From contig CP126121.1 in the NCBI GenBank assembly GCA_030123625.1, positions 391,001-455,000 of the forward strand: a stretch of 64,000 nt of DNA, in the 5' to 3' direction. The notes under the pieces are model-generated. The model had not been told where the DNA came from. It did no database searches and saw only the letters and a list, made by a program, of their open reading frames with translations. Within the stretch, counting starts at the first letter, position 1; each line of letters starts with the position of its first letter. The translations under genes were made by a program, and so were the position numbers. This document shows, one piece after another, positions 26,666 through 35,124 of this stretch. This DNA comes from Nitrospira sp. (lineage in GTDB: Bacteria; Nitrospirota; Nitrospiria; Nitrospirales; Nitrospiraceae).

Positions 26666-26741
26666 GCGCCCGTAGCTCAATGGATAGAGCACCAGACTAC
26701 GGATCTGGGGGTTACAGGTTCAAGTCCTGTCGGGCGCACCA
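26666..26741 (+). tRNA. tRNA-Arg (anticodon ACG)
   Basis: The acceptor stem GCGCCCG pairs with CGGGCGC, discriminator A, encoded CCA at 26739-26741. The D arm has GCTC-AATGGATA-GAGC. The anticodon stem CCAGA/TCTGG holds loop CTACGGA (anticodon ACG, read as ICG). The T arm ACAGG-TTCAAGT-CCTGT is normal. All canonical stems form. Confidence 0.97.
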
Positions 26742-26967
26742 ACCCCATCTCTAACACTAACCCACTGAAATATCGAAAAAAGCCAACAAAAATAGTAGAT
26801 ACGCCAGTCAAGGCCTACCTACTCCTCCCGCCAATGTTTGGCGTAGTGCTTGCTTCTACCTGGTCATTTGTCGTGGTTTTCGACCCCAGTAGTTAGCAAA
26901 ATATTAGCACCTGTAACCGTCTAATCTCGGTTTAGACTTTACGAATAATCAGTAATCCTTACGCAAA

Positions 26968-27132
26968 CTAAGCTGCGTGCCCGTCGTGCTCAAATTCGTA
27001 TTCGTACTTCCTAAAAAATGCCTCCGCCTCGTCCCGAGAGTACTCGGGAAAGAAGCTACGCGCGTTGCGCTTGGCTACTTCTGATAGCTCGTCATAGGTG
27101 TACAGCGTGATTATGGTTTGTCGTGACATCAT
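26968..27132 (-). CDS. small phage-like protein (54 residues)
   Basis: The frame starts ATGATG at 27132 with GAAGGTGG just upstream and ends at TAG 26968. It reads YTYDELSEVAKRNARSFFPEYSRDEAEAFFRKYEYEF, whose Y-x-Y-DELSE-A-K--AR pattern is like small hypothetical proteins common in phages. It begins six bases after the stop of the lipoprotein gene, so the two could be one transcript. Location right after a tRNA supports an old phage or integrative-element origin. Function unknown. Confidence 0.6.
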   Translation of the reverse strand: MMSRQTIITLYTYDELSEVAKRNARSFFPEYSRDEAEAFFRKYEYEFEHDGHAA

Positions 27133-27138
27133 CCACCT

Positions 27139-27798
27139 TCATCGAAATGATTGATCGAGATGCGCAATGGCAACGGATACCGCGCGATCAAGACCGGCGC
27201 GCACAGTAGACTGCAATTCAATGTCATTCACATACCGTTCACTCTTACCCAAGGGGGGAGCCGGAATGATCCGCACGATGTCGTAATAGAGGATTTCTCC
27301 TGTCTCCACTGCAATGATCTTGATCGAAACCACCACTGGAGCCATCCGTTCATAATCGCGAGCTAACAACCGGTCCCGCCATCGTGGTTGGTCGATCTGA
27401 AACACCGCCAGACTATCCGCACCAAGCCACTTCCCAATATGCATGGCACTGTCGTCCGCCACTCTTCCAGAGATCTGGAGTCGTTGCTCATCTCTCACAG
27501 TTTCAAGATACCGCCGTTCCACAATCCTAATCCCCGACCGGCGTTTCTTGAGGTGGAAGATCGCCTGCTCCAGCTTCTTGTACCCATACGAGGTGTCATG
27601 ATCCTCTGTGCTGGGGTACCAGACGGCTAATCGCGCAATGTGGGACGGGACCGGGTCAGATTCTGGCACGAAATGGTCTGATGAGTCTCCGGCGCTGCCG
27701 CTTGGGCTCAGCCGACAGGCCGTCAGCGACCAAGCGAAGAGGGCAGCCACAGCCGTCGCCACACGGACCACATGTCTGGTTCGAGCAAAAGCCGCCAT
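27139..27798 (-). CDS. predicted lipoprotein with CsgG/LpoB-like features
   Basis: The 219-residue protein has a basic N-terminus, a hydrophobic segment and a lipobox (SLTAC, Cys28). The mature part reads IARLAVWYPSTED, then RIVERRYLETVRDEQRLQISGRVADDSAMHIGKWLGADSLAVFQID, the layout of CsgG/LpoB-type periplasmic proteins in which an ERxxLxxVxxEQ segment precedes a GxxLGAD segment. That assignment is a resemblance, not proof. It would be anchored to the outer membrane. It lies between tRNA-Arg and a degenerate copy of its 3' end, so it may be cargo of an integrated element. Confidence 0.7.
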   Translation of the reverse strand: MAAFARTRHVVRVATAVAALFAWSLTACRLSPSGSAGDSSDHFVPESDPVPSHIARLAVWYPSTEDHDTSYGYKKLEQAIFHLKKRRSGIRIVERRYLETVRDEQRLQISGRVADDSAMHIGKWLGADSLAVFQIDQPRWRDRLLARDYERMAPVVVSIKIIAVETGEILYYDIVRIIPAPPLGKSERYVNDIELQSTVRAGLDRAVSVAIAHLDQSFR

Positions 27799-28167
27799 AA
27801 CGTCAGGCTAGATCAGCCGCTGAAGACCGGCTATCCTACGATTAGGAGGTAACATGCCCTGAAAGCATGCTGGAGCACGGCGGTGATGGCGTAAAAGAAA
27901 TCTAGACTGGCGACTCATCCGGGCACAGCCGTTCATCCTTGCGCCGCCGGATAAATACCAACTGTGTTTCTTCTCAACGGATCTAGGCTATCACATTCAG
28001 TCCTGTCGGACGCAGTAGACCGTACATCGTGTGTACGACGTGTGTACGACCATCTCTCTCTTTCTCTTTAAAATTTGTGAAATTGCCGGCGTCAATAAGC
28101 ACACCTCCAGCGGCCATGTTCTCATGGTATCTCAAGGGTATTCCCTCGTTGTGCGGTTGAGACGGAT
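27799..28167. other. intergenic region between lipoprotein and oxidoreductase genes
   Basis: No gene is supported. It contains the degenerate tRNA 3' copy, a GTGTACGACGTGTGTACGAC direct repeat (about 28030-28050) and a short A+T-rich stretch that could hold the promoter of the next gene. Confidence 0.4.
27999..28014 (+). repeat. degenerate copy of the tRNA-Arg 3' end (possible att site)
   Basis: AGTCCTGTCGGACGCA matches 26723-26738 of the tRNA (AGTCCTGTCGGGCGCA) at 15 of 16 positions, in the same orientation, preceded by TTC in both. Such a copy is what site-specific integration at a tRNA 3' end leaves at the far side of the inserted DNA. Confidence 0.5.
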
Positions 28168-29718
28168 ATGGACCAATTAGGCACTATGAAAAAGAATATC
28201 AGTGGAACTCAATCGATTTGGATGAGCTCATCGGTGGAGTCAGCCTTACGCCCACTCGATCGCTCTTTGGAAACGGATGTGTGTGTTGTTGGAGCCGGAA
28301 TCGCCGGTTTATCCACCGCCTATTCTCTATCGTGTGAGGGCAAATCGGTGGTCGTTCTCGACGACGGCCCGATCGGCGGAGGCATGACAGAACGTACCAC
28401 GGCGCATCTGTCGAACGCCATTGACGACGGCTATGTGGCAATCGAACGGCTTCACGGCAAACATGGTGCCCGGATGGCTGCCGCCAGCCATACTGCGGCG
28501 ATCAATCGAATCGAAACCGTCATTGTAACCGAACGTTTCGACTGCGATTTCGAGCGGGTCGATGGCTTTCTCTTTCCGGCACCGGATCAACCTCCGGAAC
28601 GACTCGAAGAAGAACGATTGGCTGCTCTCCGTGCCGGCCTCGTGGGTGTGGAACGGATTGAACGGCCTGCAGGTCCTGTCCTTGAAACGGGAGGGTGCCT
28701 CAGGTTTCCCCGCCAGGCGCAATTTCATCCATTAAAGTTTGTGACCGGTCTTGCGCAGGCGATTGAACGATGTGGCGGACGCATCTTCACGGACACCCAT
28801 GTGAACACGGTGAAGGGTGGGCAACAAGCTCGCATCGAAACTCAACAGGGCCATGTCATCCACGCACAATCCGTTGTTGTTACTACGAATACACCTATTA
28901 ACGACATGGTCGCCATACACACCAAGCAGGCGCCCTATACCACGTATGTGTTGGGAGCCGGCGTGCCGAAGGACTCCGTACCCGTCGCGTTGTATTGGGA
29001 CCAAGCAGATCCATATCACTACGTAAGAATCCAAAAAGACGCAGCCGCGAATGGCCATGATCTATTGATCGTCGGCGGTGAAGACTACAAAACAGGTCAG
29101 GCGAACGATGGAGCTCAGCGCTATCAACGATTGGAACGTTGGGCTCGCAAACGGTTTCCCATGATGGAACACATTGAATATCGATGGTCGGGTCAGGTCA
29201 TGGAGCCGACGGATGGTCTGGCGTTAATCGGTCGGAATCCCGATGATACATCAAATGTCTATATCGCCACCGGCGATTCGGGCATGGGAATGACGCATGG
29301 CATGATCGCCGGCATGCTCATTACCGATCTCATTCAGGAGCGCGCCAATGACTGGGCCGCGTTATACGATCCGTCCCGTAAGTCCTTGAAGTCGATCGGC
29401 ACGTTTGTTCAAGAAAATCTGAATGTGGCGGCGCAGTATGCGGACTGGGTTTCGTCGGGTGACATCGGATCCGAAGGTCAAATTCCCAAAGAGAGTGGAG
29501 CGGTACTTCGAAGCGGCGTGCAGAAGGTGGCCGTGTATCGCGATGAGGACGGGACATTACATCGCCGCTCAGCCGTGTGTCCTCACCTGAAGTGTATTGT
29601 TGCATGGGATTCCATAGAACGCACCTGGAATTGCCCATGCCACGGATCCCGCTTCAATGCGTACGGCAAAGTGCTAAATGGTCCAGCGAACAGCGATCTT
29701 TCTCCGATCGAGACGTAG
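28168..29718 (+). CDS. FAD-dependent oxidoreductase with C-terminal Rieske [2Fe-2S] domain
   Basis: The 516-residue protein has an N-terminal FAD-binding domain of the DAO type: CVVGAGIAGLSTAYSL near 40-55, GGGMTERTTAH near 70, GDSGMGMTHG near 375. A Rieske domain at about 425-516 has cluster ligands CPHLKC and CPCHGSRF. A flavin and an Fe-S centre in one chain suggest electron transfer to or from the flavin; the substrate (an amino acid or amine in most DAO relatives) is not known. No signal peptide, so cytosolic. The start at ATG 28168 has GAGACGG upstream; ATG 28186 is an alternative. Confidence 0.9.
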   Translation: MDQLGTMKKNISGTQSIWMSSSVESALRPLDRSLETDVCVVGAGIAGLSTAYSLSCEGKSVVVLDDGPIGGGMTERTTAHLSNAIDDGYVAIERLHGKHGARMAAASHTAAINRIETVIVTERFDCDFERVDGFLFPAPDQPPERLEEERLAALRAGLVGVERIERPAGPVLETGGCLRFPRQAQFHPLKFVTGLAQAIERCGGRIFTDTHVNTVKGGQQARIETQQGHVIHAQSVVVTTNTPINDMVAIHTKQAPYTTYVLGAGVPKDSVPVALYWDQADPYHYVRIQKDAAANGHDLLIVGGEDYKTGQANDGAQRYQRLERWARKRFPMMEHIEYRWSGQVMEPTDGLALIGRNPDDTSNVYIATGDSGMGMTHGMIAGMLITDLIQERANDWAALYDPSRKSLKSIGTFVQENLNVAAQYADWVSSGDIGSEGQIPKESGAVLRSGVQKVAVYRDEDGTLHRRSAVCPHLKCIVAWDSIERTWNCPCHGSRFNAYGKVLNGPANSDLSPIET

Positions 29719-29993
29719 GTTGTTCTCGTGGTGTTGCATTCCGTTTTACACCGACTGAACATCTTTCCTTCGTTGAACCATCCCGTTCAGTCAGACTTCC
29801 GTATCAGCATCCATCCCAGCATATAGTCCAGATAAATCAATTAAGCACTTCCCAGATTAAGTGCGGCCGCGTCTGATTCCTTCCAACCTAAGTAACCTCT
29901 CTTCAGACCAGTTTACTAGGGAACGAGCTAGTCGATGGCGACCTTGTCATACCTTAAAAAGATACTGAAAATATTAATGCCCCAGGGCTGATA

Positions 29994-30164
29994 TGGACGC
30001 AAAGGAGAATGGGGCAGTTTACCGATGACGATTTGACGTAGATCGAAGGGAACAACTATGACAAGTTCAGAGGCAAAGTCCAAGAATGTTATGGCGACCG
30101 GAAAGACGAACTCAACACTAGGGCTGACAAATGGCATGCGGATTTAAACGGCACGACGAAATAG
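29994..30164 (+). pseudogene. CsbD-like stress protein, broken by an in-frame stop
   Basis: One plus frame reads GQFTDDDLT, then TAG (30039-30041), then IEGNNYDKFRGKVQECYGDR and KDELNTRADKW up to TAG 30162-30164. This is the CsbD family pattern (GKLTDDDL.IEG..D.L.GK.QE.YG), with the stop codon in the middle of the conserved core. The N-terminal part is also degraded. CsbD proteins are small soluble stress proteins. The remaining intergenic DNA (29719-30209) shows nothing else. Confidence 0.75.
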
Positions 30165-30209
30165 GGCAAGAAACCGCAATAATGCAATAATAAAGAGGAG
30201 CGGAATACT

Positions 30210-30827
30210 ATGCGCGCTATGCACTGGTTGACGAGGGGCAAACCATTGCCCATTACAGCTACACTGGCTTTCCTGGTCTTCTTCCCGATCGGAGTGTCCC
30301 ATGCGGTAGATAGGACGACCAATTGGTTAGGCATGCCGCAAATGGACATCGGCTTTTTCTCCGTTGGCGGCCGCGCCACCTATTTCGACCCGAAAGAGGG
30401 AGAGGCGAAATGGTTTGGCGGCGCGCAGCTACGTTTCTATCCATTGCGCTATCTGGCCATAGAGGGGTCTGCCGACTATCGCCGAGAGGATTTCGGGGGC
30501 GGAACGAAATCCCATACCTATCCCGTGCAAGGGTCCTTGCTCGTCTACCCCCTCGGCACGACTCGTTTGGCTCCGTTCATTCTCGGCGGCGGTGGTTGGT
30601 ACTATTCCACCATCGATGGGCCCGGCGGCTTCTCCGACACGCAACATCGGTTCGGAGGGCATGTCGGCGGCGGTTTACAGTTCTTCATCACGGACCATTT
30701 CTCTATTGACAGCACATATCGCCACATCTGGCTGGAACGTCTGGAGTCTAAAAATCAGAATCTTGAAGACAAGAAATTCAATGACAATGGCCACATGGTC
30801 ACGATCGGCTTGAACGTTCACTTTTAG
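30210..30827 (+). CDS. outer-membrane beta-barrel protein
   Basis: The 205-residue protein starts at ATG 30210 with AAAGAGGAG upstream and a signal peptide ending VSHA. The mature chain alternates polar and hydrophobic residues (RATYFDPKEGEAKWFGGAQLRFYPLRYLAIEG, LAPFILGGGGWYYST, GGHVGGGLQFFI) and ends in Phe (VHF), the usual signal for beta-barrel assembly. It resembles OmpA/OmpW-size barrels of eight strands. Its role is unknown. It is followed after 5 bp by another outer-membrane gene, so the two form an operon, perhaps with the TPR gene. Confidence 0.85.
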   Translation: MRAMHWLTRGKPLPITATLAFLVFFPIGVSHAVDRTTNWLGMPQMDIGFFSVGGRATYFDPKEGEAKWFGGAQLRFYPLRYLAIEGSADYRREDFGGGTKSHTYPVQGSLLVYPLGTTRLAPFILGGGGWYYSTIDGPGGFSDTQHRFGGHVGGGLQFFITDHFSIDSTYRHIWLERLESKNQNLEDKKFNDNGHMVTIGLNVHF

Positions 30828-30832
30828 CGGTT

Positions 30833-32023
30833 ATGCCGTCCTCCGCAGAAACCCGAGGCCGACGGAAATCCCGCACGGGACCATCCGCCGGCACAGGCTT
30901 TCCAACAGGACCTGTATTTCATGTCGTCAAGCCATTCCTAATATGTCTGATAATTCTTTCGTGTTTCTTTCTAGTCAATGCACACCCGGCATGGTCGCAA
31001 GTCGCCACCGACGAATATATTGCCGGTTTTGCCACGGCGGTCTTACGACATGAGTTCAAAGCGACCGATTCGACGCTGCAGGTACACAATGGCGTGGTCC
31101 GCGCCAATGTGCGATCGCTCGGCGGACTCGACCGAGAAAAGGTCAAACGCGCATTAGCGGGCATTGCTGGCGTGAAAGACGTTGTGCTGGTGGAGGACGA
31201 AGACATCGCCTCCGCGCCGCCGCCCGCTCGCAGTATCCGGGTGGACATTCCCGAGACGGAGTCCAGCTTTCTGCCACGCGGCCTTCTGTTTGCTCCGCTT
31301 CACGCAGACCCTCGATGGCCCCATTTCTCCGCGGCCTATCGCGGGTACCGCACAAATAATCTCACGGCGACTTTTGGAGGCAATTTCGGCGAAACATTTT
31401 CGATCTATCGCAATCGCGCTCCGTTGAACGGTCAGTGGGAATTCGTGATCCAGGCGGGTCTCTTCAGCCTGTTCAATCTCAACTCCACATCGTTCAACCT
31501 CATCAATGCCGACTATACCGTGGGAGCGCTGGCGACCTATCGCTCCGGTCACTTTTCAAGTTTTTTGCGCCTGCACCATCAAAGCTCCCATTTGGGCGAT
31601 GAATTCCTCCTCACAAATCCAGGGGTCCGGCGGATCAATCTAAGTTATGAAGAAGTCGACCTCAAACTTTCCTATGAATTATCCGAGTGGGTGCGTATGT
31701 ACGGGGGCGGAGGATATTTAGTCCATCGTGATCCGGCCGACGTGAAGCCTGTCTCGACGGAATGGGGTCTTGAGTTGGCCAGTCCCCTCTCATTTTTTGA
31801 CGGCTCGATCAGGCCCGTCTGCTATGCGGACTTTCAGGTCAATGAGCGCGCACATTGGTCCGTCGCTCAATCCGTCATGGCGGGCCTGAGGTTCGAAAAT
31901 GCACGAATCGGAAATCGTCAATTACAACTCTTGGCTGAATATTTCGCAGGCCCCTCGCCCAACGGCCAGTTCTATGTCCGACATGAGCACTGGTTCGGCA
32001 TCGGTCTCCACTTCTATTTCTGA
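30833..32023 (+). CDS. BON-like plus DUF1207 outer-membrane protein
   Basis: The 396-residue protein has a long basic N-terminus, then a hydrophobic signal (about 31-54, ending AWSQ). A BON-like segment follows (about 60-115: VLRHEFKATDSTLQVHNGVVRANVRSL ... GIAGVKDVVLV), then a DUF1207 barrel from about 140 (FLPRGLLFAPLHADPRWPHF ... HFYF). DUF1207 proteins are predicted outer-membrane barrels of unknown role. The true start may be internal, since the first about 30 residues are unusual for a signal. It begins 5 bp after the preceding barrel gene. Confidence 0.8.
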   Translation: MPSSAETRGRRKSRTGPSAGTGFPTGPVFHVVKPFLICLIILSCFFLVNAHPAWSQVATDEYIAGFATAVLRHEFKATDSTLQVHNGVVRANVRSLGGLDREKVKRALAGIAGVKDVVLVEDEDIASAPPPARSIRVDIPETESSFLPRGLLFAPLHADPRWPHFSAAYRGYRTNNLTATFGGNFGETFSIYRNRAPLNGQWEFVIQAGLFSLFNLNSTSFNLINADYTVGALATYRSGHFSSFLRLHHQSSHLGDEFLLTNPGVRRINLSYEEVDLKLSYELSEWVRMYGGGGYLVHRDPADVKPVSTEWGLELASPLSFFDGSIRPVCYADFQVNERAHWSVAQSVMAGLRFENARIGNRQLQLLAEYFAGPSPNGQFYVRHEHWFGIGLHFYF

Positions 32024-32085
32024 CGCCGTCTTATCAAGGGGACTTCCGAGTATCGGAAGTAAGCCCGGAACGATAAGTTATCGAT

Positions 32086-32838
32086 ATGAAACTTGTCATG
32101 ATATTAGCCTCGATACTCATCGCACTACTTCTGTTCTTCGACCGCATGCCGAGCAGAGCGCAGGTCACGTTGTGGGAAACGTATCAGTCGGCAGGACACC
32201 AGGCCATAGAAGATCGGCGTGTGGCCGATGCCGAACGGTTACTGCTCGCCGCAGCCAAGCACATTGAGACCATCAGTCGTGACGATCCCCGCCTCGCCAA
32301 TACTCTCAACGACCTGGGCGTGTTGTACGGCATGCAAAATCGAGACATTGAAGCCGAGCCGCTCTTTGAACGGGCATTGGCCATTAATGAAAAAGCCTTC
32401 GGACGACAACATCCTTCCGTCGTCTTGGCGTTGCAAAATCTCAGCGTGATTTACGCCTCGCAGAATAAATTCTCCGAGGCGGACAAAGCGGCGCGCGAAG
32501 GTTTGGAGATCGGTCTTCAGCTGTTTGGAGCCTACCATCCTCGTATTGGGTCCATTTGTAGGACGGTGGCGACGGTCTATACGCTGCAAGGTAAATATGA
32601 GGAAGCTGAGGGCTTCGCGGAACGATCGATCGTCATCCTTGAAAATACCTTGGGCGAACGCCACCCGGAGACGGCTCAGAGCCTCGAAATGATGATCAAG
32701 CTCATGTGGAAGACTCATCGAGAACGCGAAGCCCAGAGATTAGAGGCCCGCCTTCATACTATTCGCCGGAGCCCAAGTTCTGCCTCTGAATCGGCTGATG
32801 AAGTCGATCACAATGACGACAAGAACCCAGCACATTGA
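32086..32838 (+). CDS. tetratricopeptide-repeat protein, exported or anchored
   Basis: The 250-residue protein has an N-terminal hydrophobic segment (residues 4-18) ending near SRAQ, then at least four TPR-type helices pairs. They follow the kinesin-light-chain style (NTLNDLGVLYGMQNRDIEAEPLFERALAI, ALQNLSVIYASQNKFSEADKAAREGL, TVATVYTLQGKYEEAEGFAERSI), between about 30 and 210, with an acidic low-complexity tail. TPR proteins mediate protein contacts; its partner is not known. It lies 62 bp after the DUF1207 gene and shares its strand, so a common transcript with the two barrels is plausible. Confidence 0.85.
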   Translation: MKLVMILASILIALLLFFDRMPSRAQVTLWETYQSAGHQAIEDRRVADAERLLLAAAKHIETISRDDPRLANTLNDLGVLYGMQNRDIEAEPLFERALAINEKAFGRQHPSVVLALQNLSVIYASQNKFSEADKAAREGLEIGLQLFGAYHPRIGSICRTVATVYTLQGKYEEAEGFAERSIVILENTLGERHPETAQSLEMMIKLMWKTHREREAQRLEARLHTIRRSPSSASESADEVDHNDDKNPAH

Positions 32839-32903
32839 GGGAGAACTGCATTCCGTCCGCAGTCAGTCGTGCAGTCATCGTTTGATCCTAAGGAGGTGTC
32901 ACC

Positions 32904-33071
32904 ATGCTGAGCTGGGCGATAACATTTCTGATCATCGCAATCATTGCAGGTATTTTTGGCCTGTCGGGAGTTGCAGGTACCGCGACCAACATCGCCTATA
33001 TCCTCTCTGTCATCTTCCTCATCGTCGCTATCGTCGGTCTGGTCTTGGGTCGACGACCGCCGGTTACGTAA
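32904..33071 (+). CDS. DUF1328 small membrane protein
   Basis: The 55-residue protein starts at ATG 32904 with perfect AAGGAGG upstream and reads [25 protein letters not shown] ... [23 protein letters not shown]. Two transmembrane segments (4-24, 29-48) and this sequence are typical of DUF1328 (YtjA-like) proteins, often linked to envelope stress. It is followed by a strong hairpin and ends the plus-strand run that starts at 30210. Confidence 0.93.
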   Translation: MLSWAITFLIIAIIAGIFGLSGVAGTATNIAYILSVIFLIVAIVGLVLGRRPPVT

Positions 33072-33088
33072 CGATTTCCTCGATTTTT

Positions 33089-33114
33089 ACCCGGGGTGAC
33101 TGAACACCCCGGGT
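33089..33114 (+). terminator. perfect 10-bp stem-loop after the DUF1328 gene
   Basis: ACCCGGGGTG-ACTGAA-CACCCCGGGT is a perfect hairpin 17 bp after the stop codon. A T-run precedes rather than follows it, so termination is likely but not of the textbook kind. Confidence 0.6.
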
Positions 33115-33223
33115 GGCCATACGGCGTTCTGGCCCGATCCGCATTCCTCGTCAGAGTTATTCATCCGTAAAGATAAGGCCTGAGGAATCGTAGTGCGTGA
33201 GTTTTCCCTTGTGGCATGAGAGC

Positions 33224-33583
33224 TTATTGCACCGCAGATGGGGGACTCGGAAGTTCGCCCGGCGGAATTTCCATGACCTTAACAGCCTGACCCTGTTCAT
33301 TCATTCCGATTGTCACACGCTGCCCCACCGACAACCGTCTGAATAACTCAGGCCGGACCATCTCAAAGAATACCGGTTTACCGAGATCGGTTTTCAGCAA
33401 CCCCTTGCCTGTGTCGAAATCAAGTTGGCCCAAAGTACCGGTGACGACGTGGTGGGATTGATCTTCGCCGGGGGAACTATCGGCGGATTCCGTCGTTTGT
33501 ACGGCATATCCCGGATCGCCAATATGCCATGCCAGCAGCGCGAGACCAAGACGGACGATTTTATTCGACACATTCCATCCCAT
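33224..33583 (-). CDS. small exported protein, OB/SH3-like
   Basis: The 119-residue protein has a signal-like N-terminus (VRLGLALLAWHIGDPGYA) and AAGGAG five bases before the start ATG at 33583. The mature part (VTGTLGQLDFDTGKGLLKTDLGKPVFFEMVRPELFRRLSVGQRVTIGMNEQGQAVKVMEIP) is beta-rich and resembles a small OB-type or DUF5666-type binding fold. Function unknown. It is convergent with the DUF1328 gene, with the hairpin between. Confidence 0.8.
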   Translation of the reverse strand: MGWNVSNKIVRLGLALLAWHIGDPGYAVQTTESADSSPGEDQSHHVVTGTLGQLDFDTGKGLLKTDLGKPVFFEMVRPELFRRLSVGQRVTIGMNEQGQAVKVMEIPPGELPSPPSAVQ

Positions 33584-33656
33584 CTCGTCTCCTTATCAAT
33601 CTCATTGTCGCTCGATACATACCTTAATGGCTTCGTGACGTTCTGATACTCGGAAG

Positions 33657-33754
33657 GCCTCTAGCAGGGACGCCGAAAAAGTCCGCCGGCGCTCACACGC
33701 GTGCCGCGCTTATCCGACGCGGCGAATATCAGGGGCTCAGCAGCCTGCTAGGAG
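33657..33754. repeat. 98-bp palindrome-ended element (CTAGCAGG/CCTGCTAG)
   Basis: The left end CTCTAGCAGGGACGCCG and right end CAGCCTGCTAGGAG are inverted copies with one gap. Inside is G+C-rich sequence with CCGCCGGCG and GCGTGCCGCGC. No gene is within. It has the look of a small MITE- or REP-like unit. Confidence 0.5.
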
Positions 33755-34588
33755 AATCATCGGACAATCCATACATTCCTGTCACTCGCGTCTGAGTGCG
33801 TGGGGTTTGCCTAGTGGCCGTGGATCGGCATACTTCATACGATGACGCCCATGGGGGTCGCCGACTATTTCAACTTTACCTTATATTGACCGGGCTCTTT
33901 TCCTCAGCATCATCGAGCAGTGATATCACGCGCTCCGAGTTCAGTTTTTCTGGATGGTATGTGATCCGATGGAAGTCACCTCTACCTCTTTAGACGATCG
34001 CCGACGCCTCTACACATCATGTCTGCTCCGCGGCGGGTCGGATTTCGTCGCCATCGCCGTCCCATCCGACATCCCAGCCAACGGTGCTGCTCATATGGTT
34101 TTGAGCTCACCACGCTTGACTGCCTGGTCGGAGAAGTCGGCCTGATTCGTAAGGCGGTGTACCGGAATACATTGTTGACCTCGGCGGTAGCCGAAATGAA
34201 GTGGTGGATCACTCTCGAAGAACGACTTGTAAAGAAGCTTTGTCGATGGGCGACCCCATTGGCGCTGTGGATGGAAGGCTCATCTTCCTGAGGCAGCGCC
34301 ACATGGCTCGATGTGTATTGCCGCAAACCAGCGACACCGTTTCGCACTTCGGATCCGGCACCAGGGGTATTTCCAGTAGGCGCCCATTGCGTTTTGGATC
34401 ACACTGTTGCTTAAAACTATGCATAACATATCCGATCGAGACAATTTGTGCTCATGGCTGAAGCCGGTGTACTGGTCGCCTGGTGCCGTCACCGCCCCAC
34501 CGGGCACAAGACAGTGATGACGGTGAATGACACCTGGCTCCACGCTGGATTACGTGCATTCTGACGTATCGACGAATAAGCACGCTTG
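33755..34588. other. gene-poor stretch
   Basis: About 830 bp without a frame that has both a ribosome site and family resemblance. Several short overlapping frames exist on both strands, and the sequence may be decayed coding DNA, but I cannot name the ancestor. Confidence 0.5.
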
Positions 34589-34789
34589 TCACCGCGCGAC
34601 AGTTGCTTGTCGCCTTCGTGAATGATTCGTCCTTCGTCCGGCGCTTGCTTGACTGGAATCAATGGGTTGAATATTGGTAATTGCTCCACAATTCACACAG
34701 CGAGAACCCAAACATTGCCACGCAAAATAATCCGTGGCGCCGTAGAAATAATCATGAATTTTAAATCCACCGCATCGTTCGCAAACCAT
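34589..34789 (-). CDS. small zinc-ribbon protein
   Basis: The 66-residue protein starts at ATG 34789, with AAAGGAG seven bases upstream. It reads MVCERCGGF ... RCVNCGAITN, two CxxC pairs that would bind one zinc ion, followed by a basic tail (GRRTNHSRRRQATVAR). The middle holds GATDYFAWQCLGS. Small zinc ribbons of this kind are common in Nitrospira-like genomes without assigned role; nucleic-acid binding is possible given the basic tail. The frame continues upstream of this ATG but with no protein-like pattern. Confidence 0.75.
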   Translation of the reverse strand: MVCERCGGFKIHDYFYGATDYFAWQCLGSRCVNCGAITNIQPIDSSQASAGRRTNHSRRRQATVAR

Positions 34790-35124
34790 GGCAGTGCTCC
34801 TTTCGTTCATTGTGAAATGACATGCCTCCCATTTGAGTGGAACATGTATCTGCTGCCATGGATTAAGCACGAACACTGCCAGACAGATGCGTTGAGCGAA
34901 GTCATTGAGAAACCAGCGTTCCCAGCATGCCGCTTGACTACAAGTCCCCTCCGACGAATGGGACAATCTGTTCCTGCTTATCGACGACATGTCATGAGCC
35001 GTCTTGGTCGGCACAACGATGACGCTGTGTGCAGCCTTCGTCGGCTGTGCCTGTACAATGCCCATAGATCGACCGTACGCGAAGAGCGCAACAATGGCAC
35101 GCCATTGCCGTAATGGAGTGAACT
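34790..35124. other. intergenic region upstream of the NtrC-type regulator
   Basis: No gene is supported in these 335 bp between divergent genes. The last bases (AATGGAGTGAACT) provide the ribosome site for the regulator gene. I see no clear promoter. Confidence 0.5.

Noticed and set aside
33755-34588. Several overlapping frames on both strands (62-121 codons)
   Set aside because: None has both a ribosome site and protein-like conservation; they are probably chance frames or remnants.
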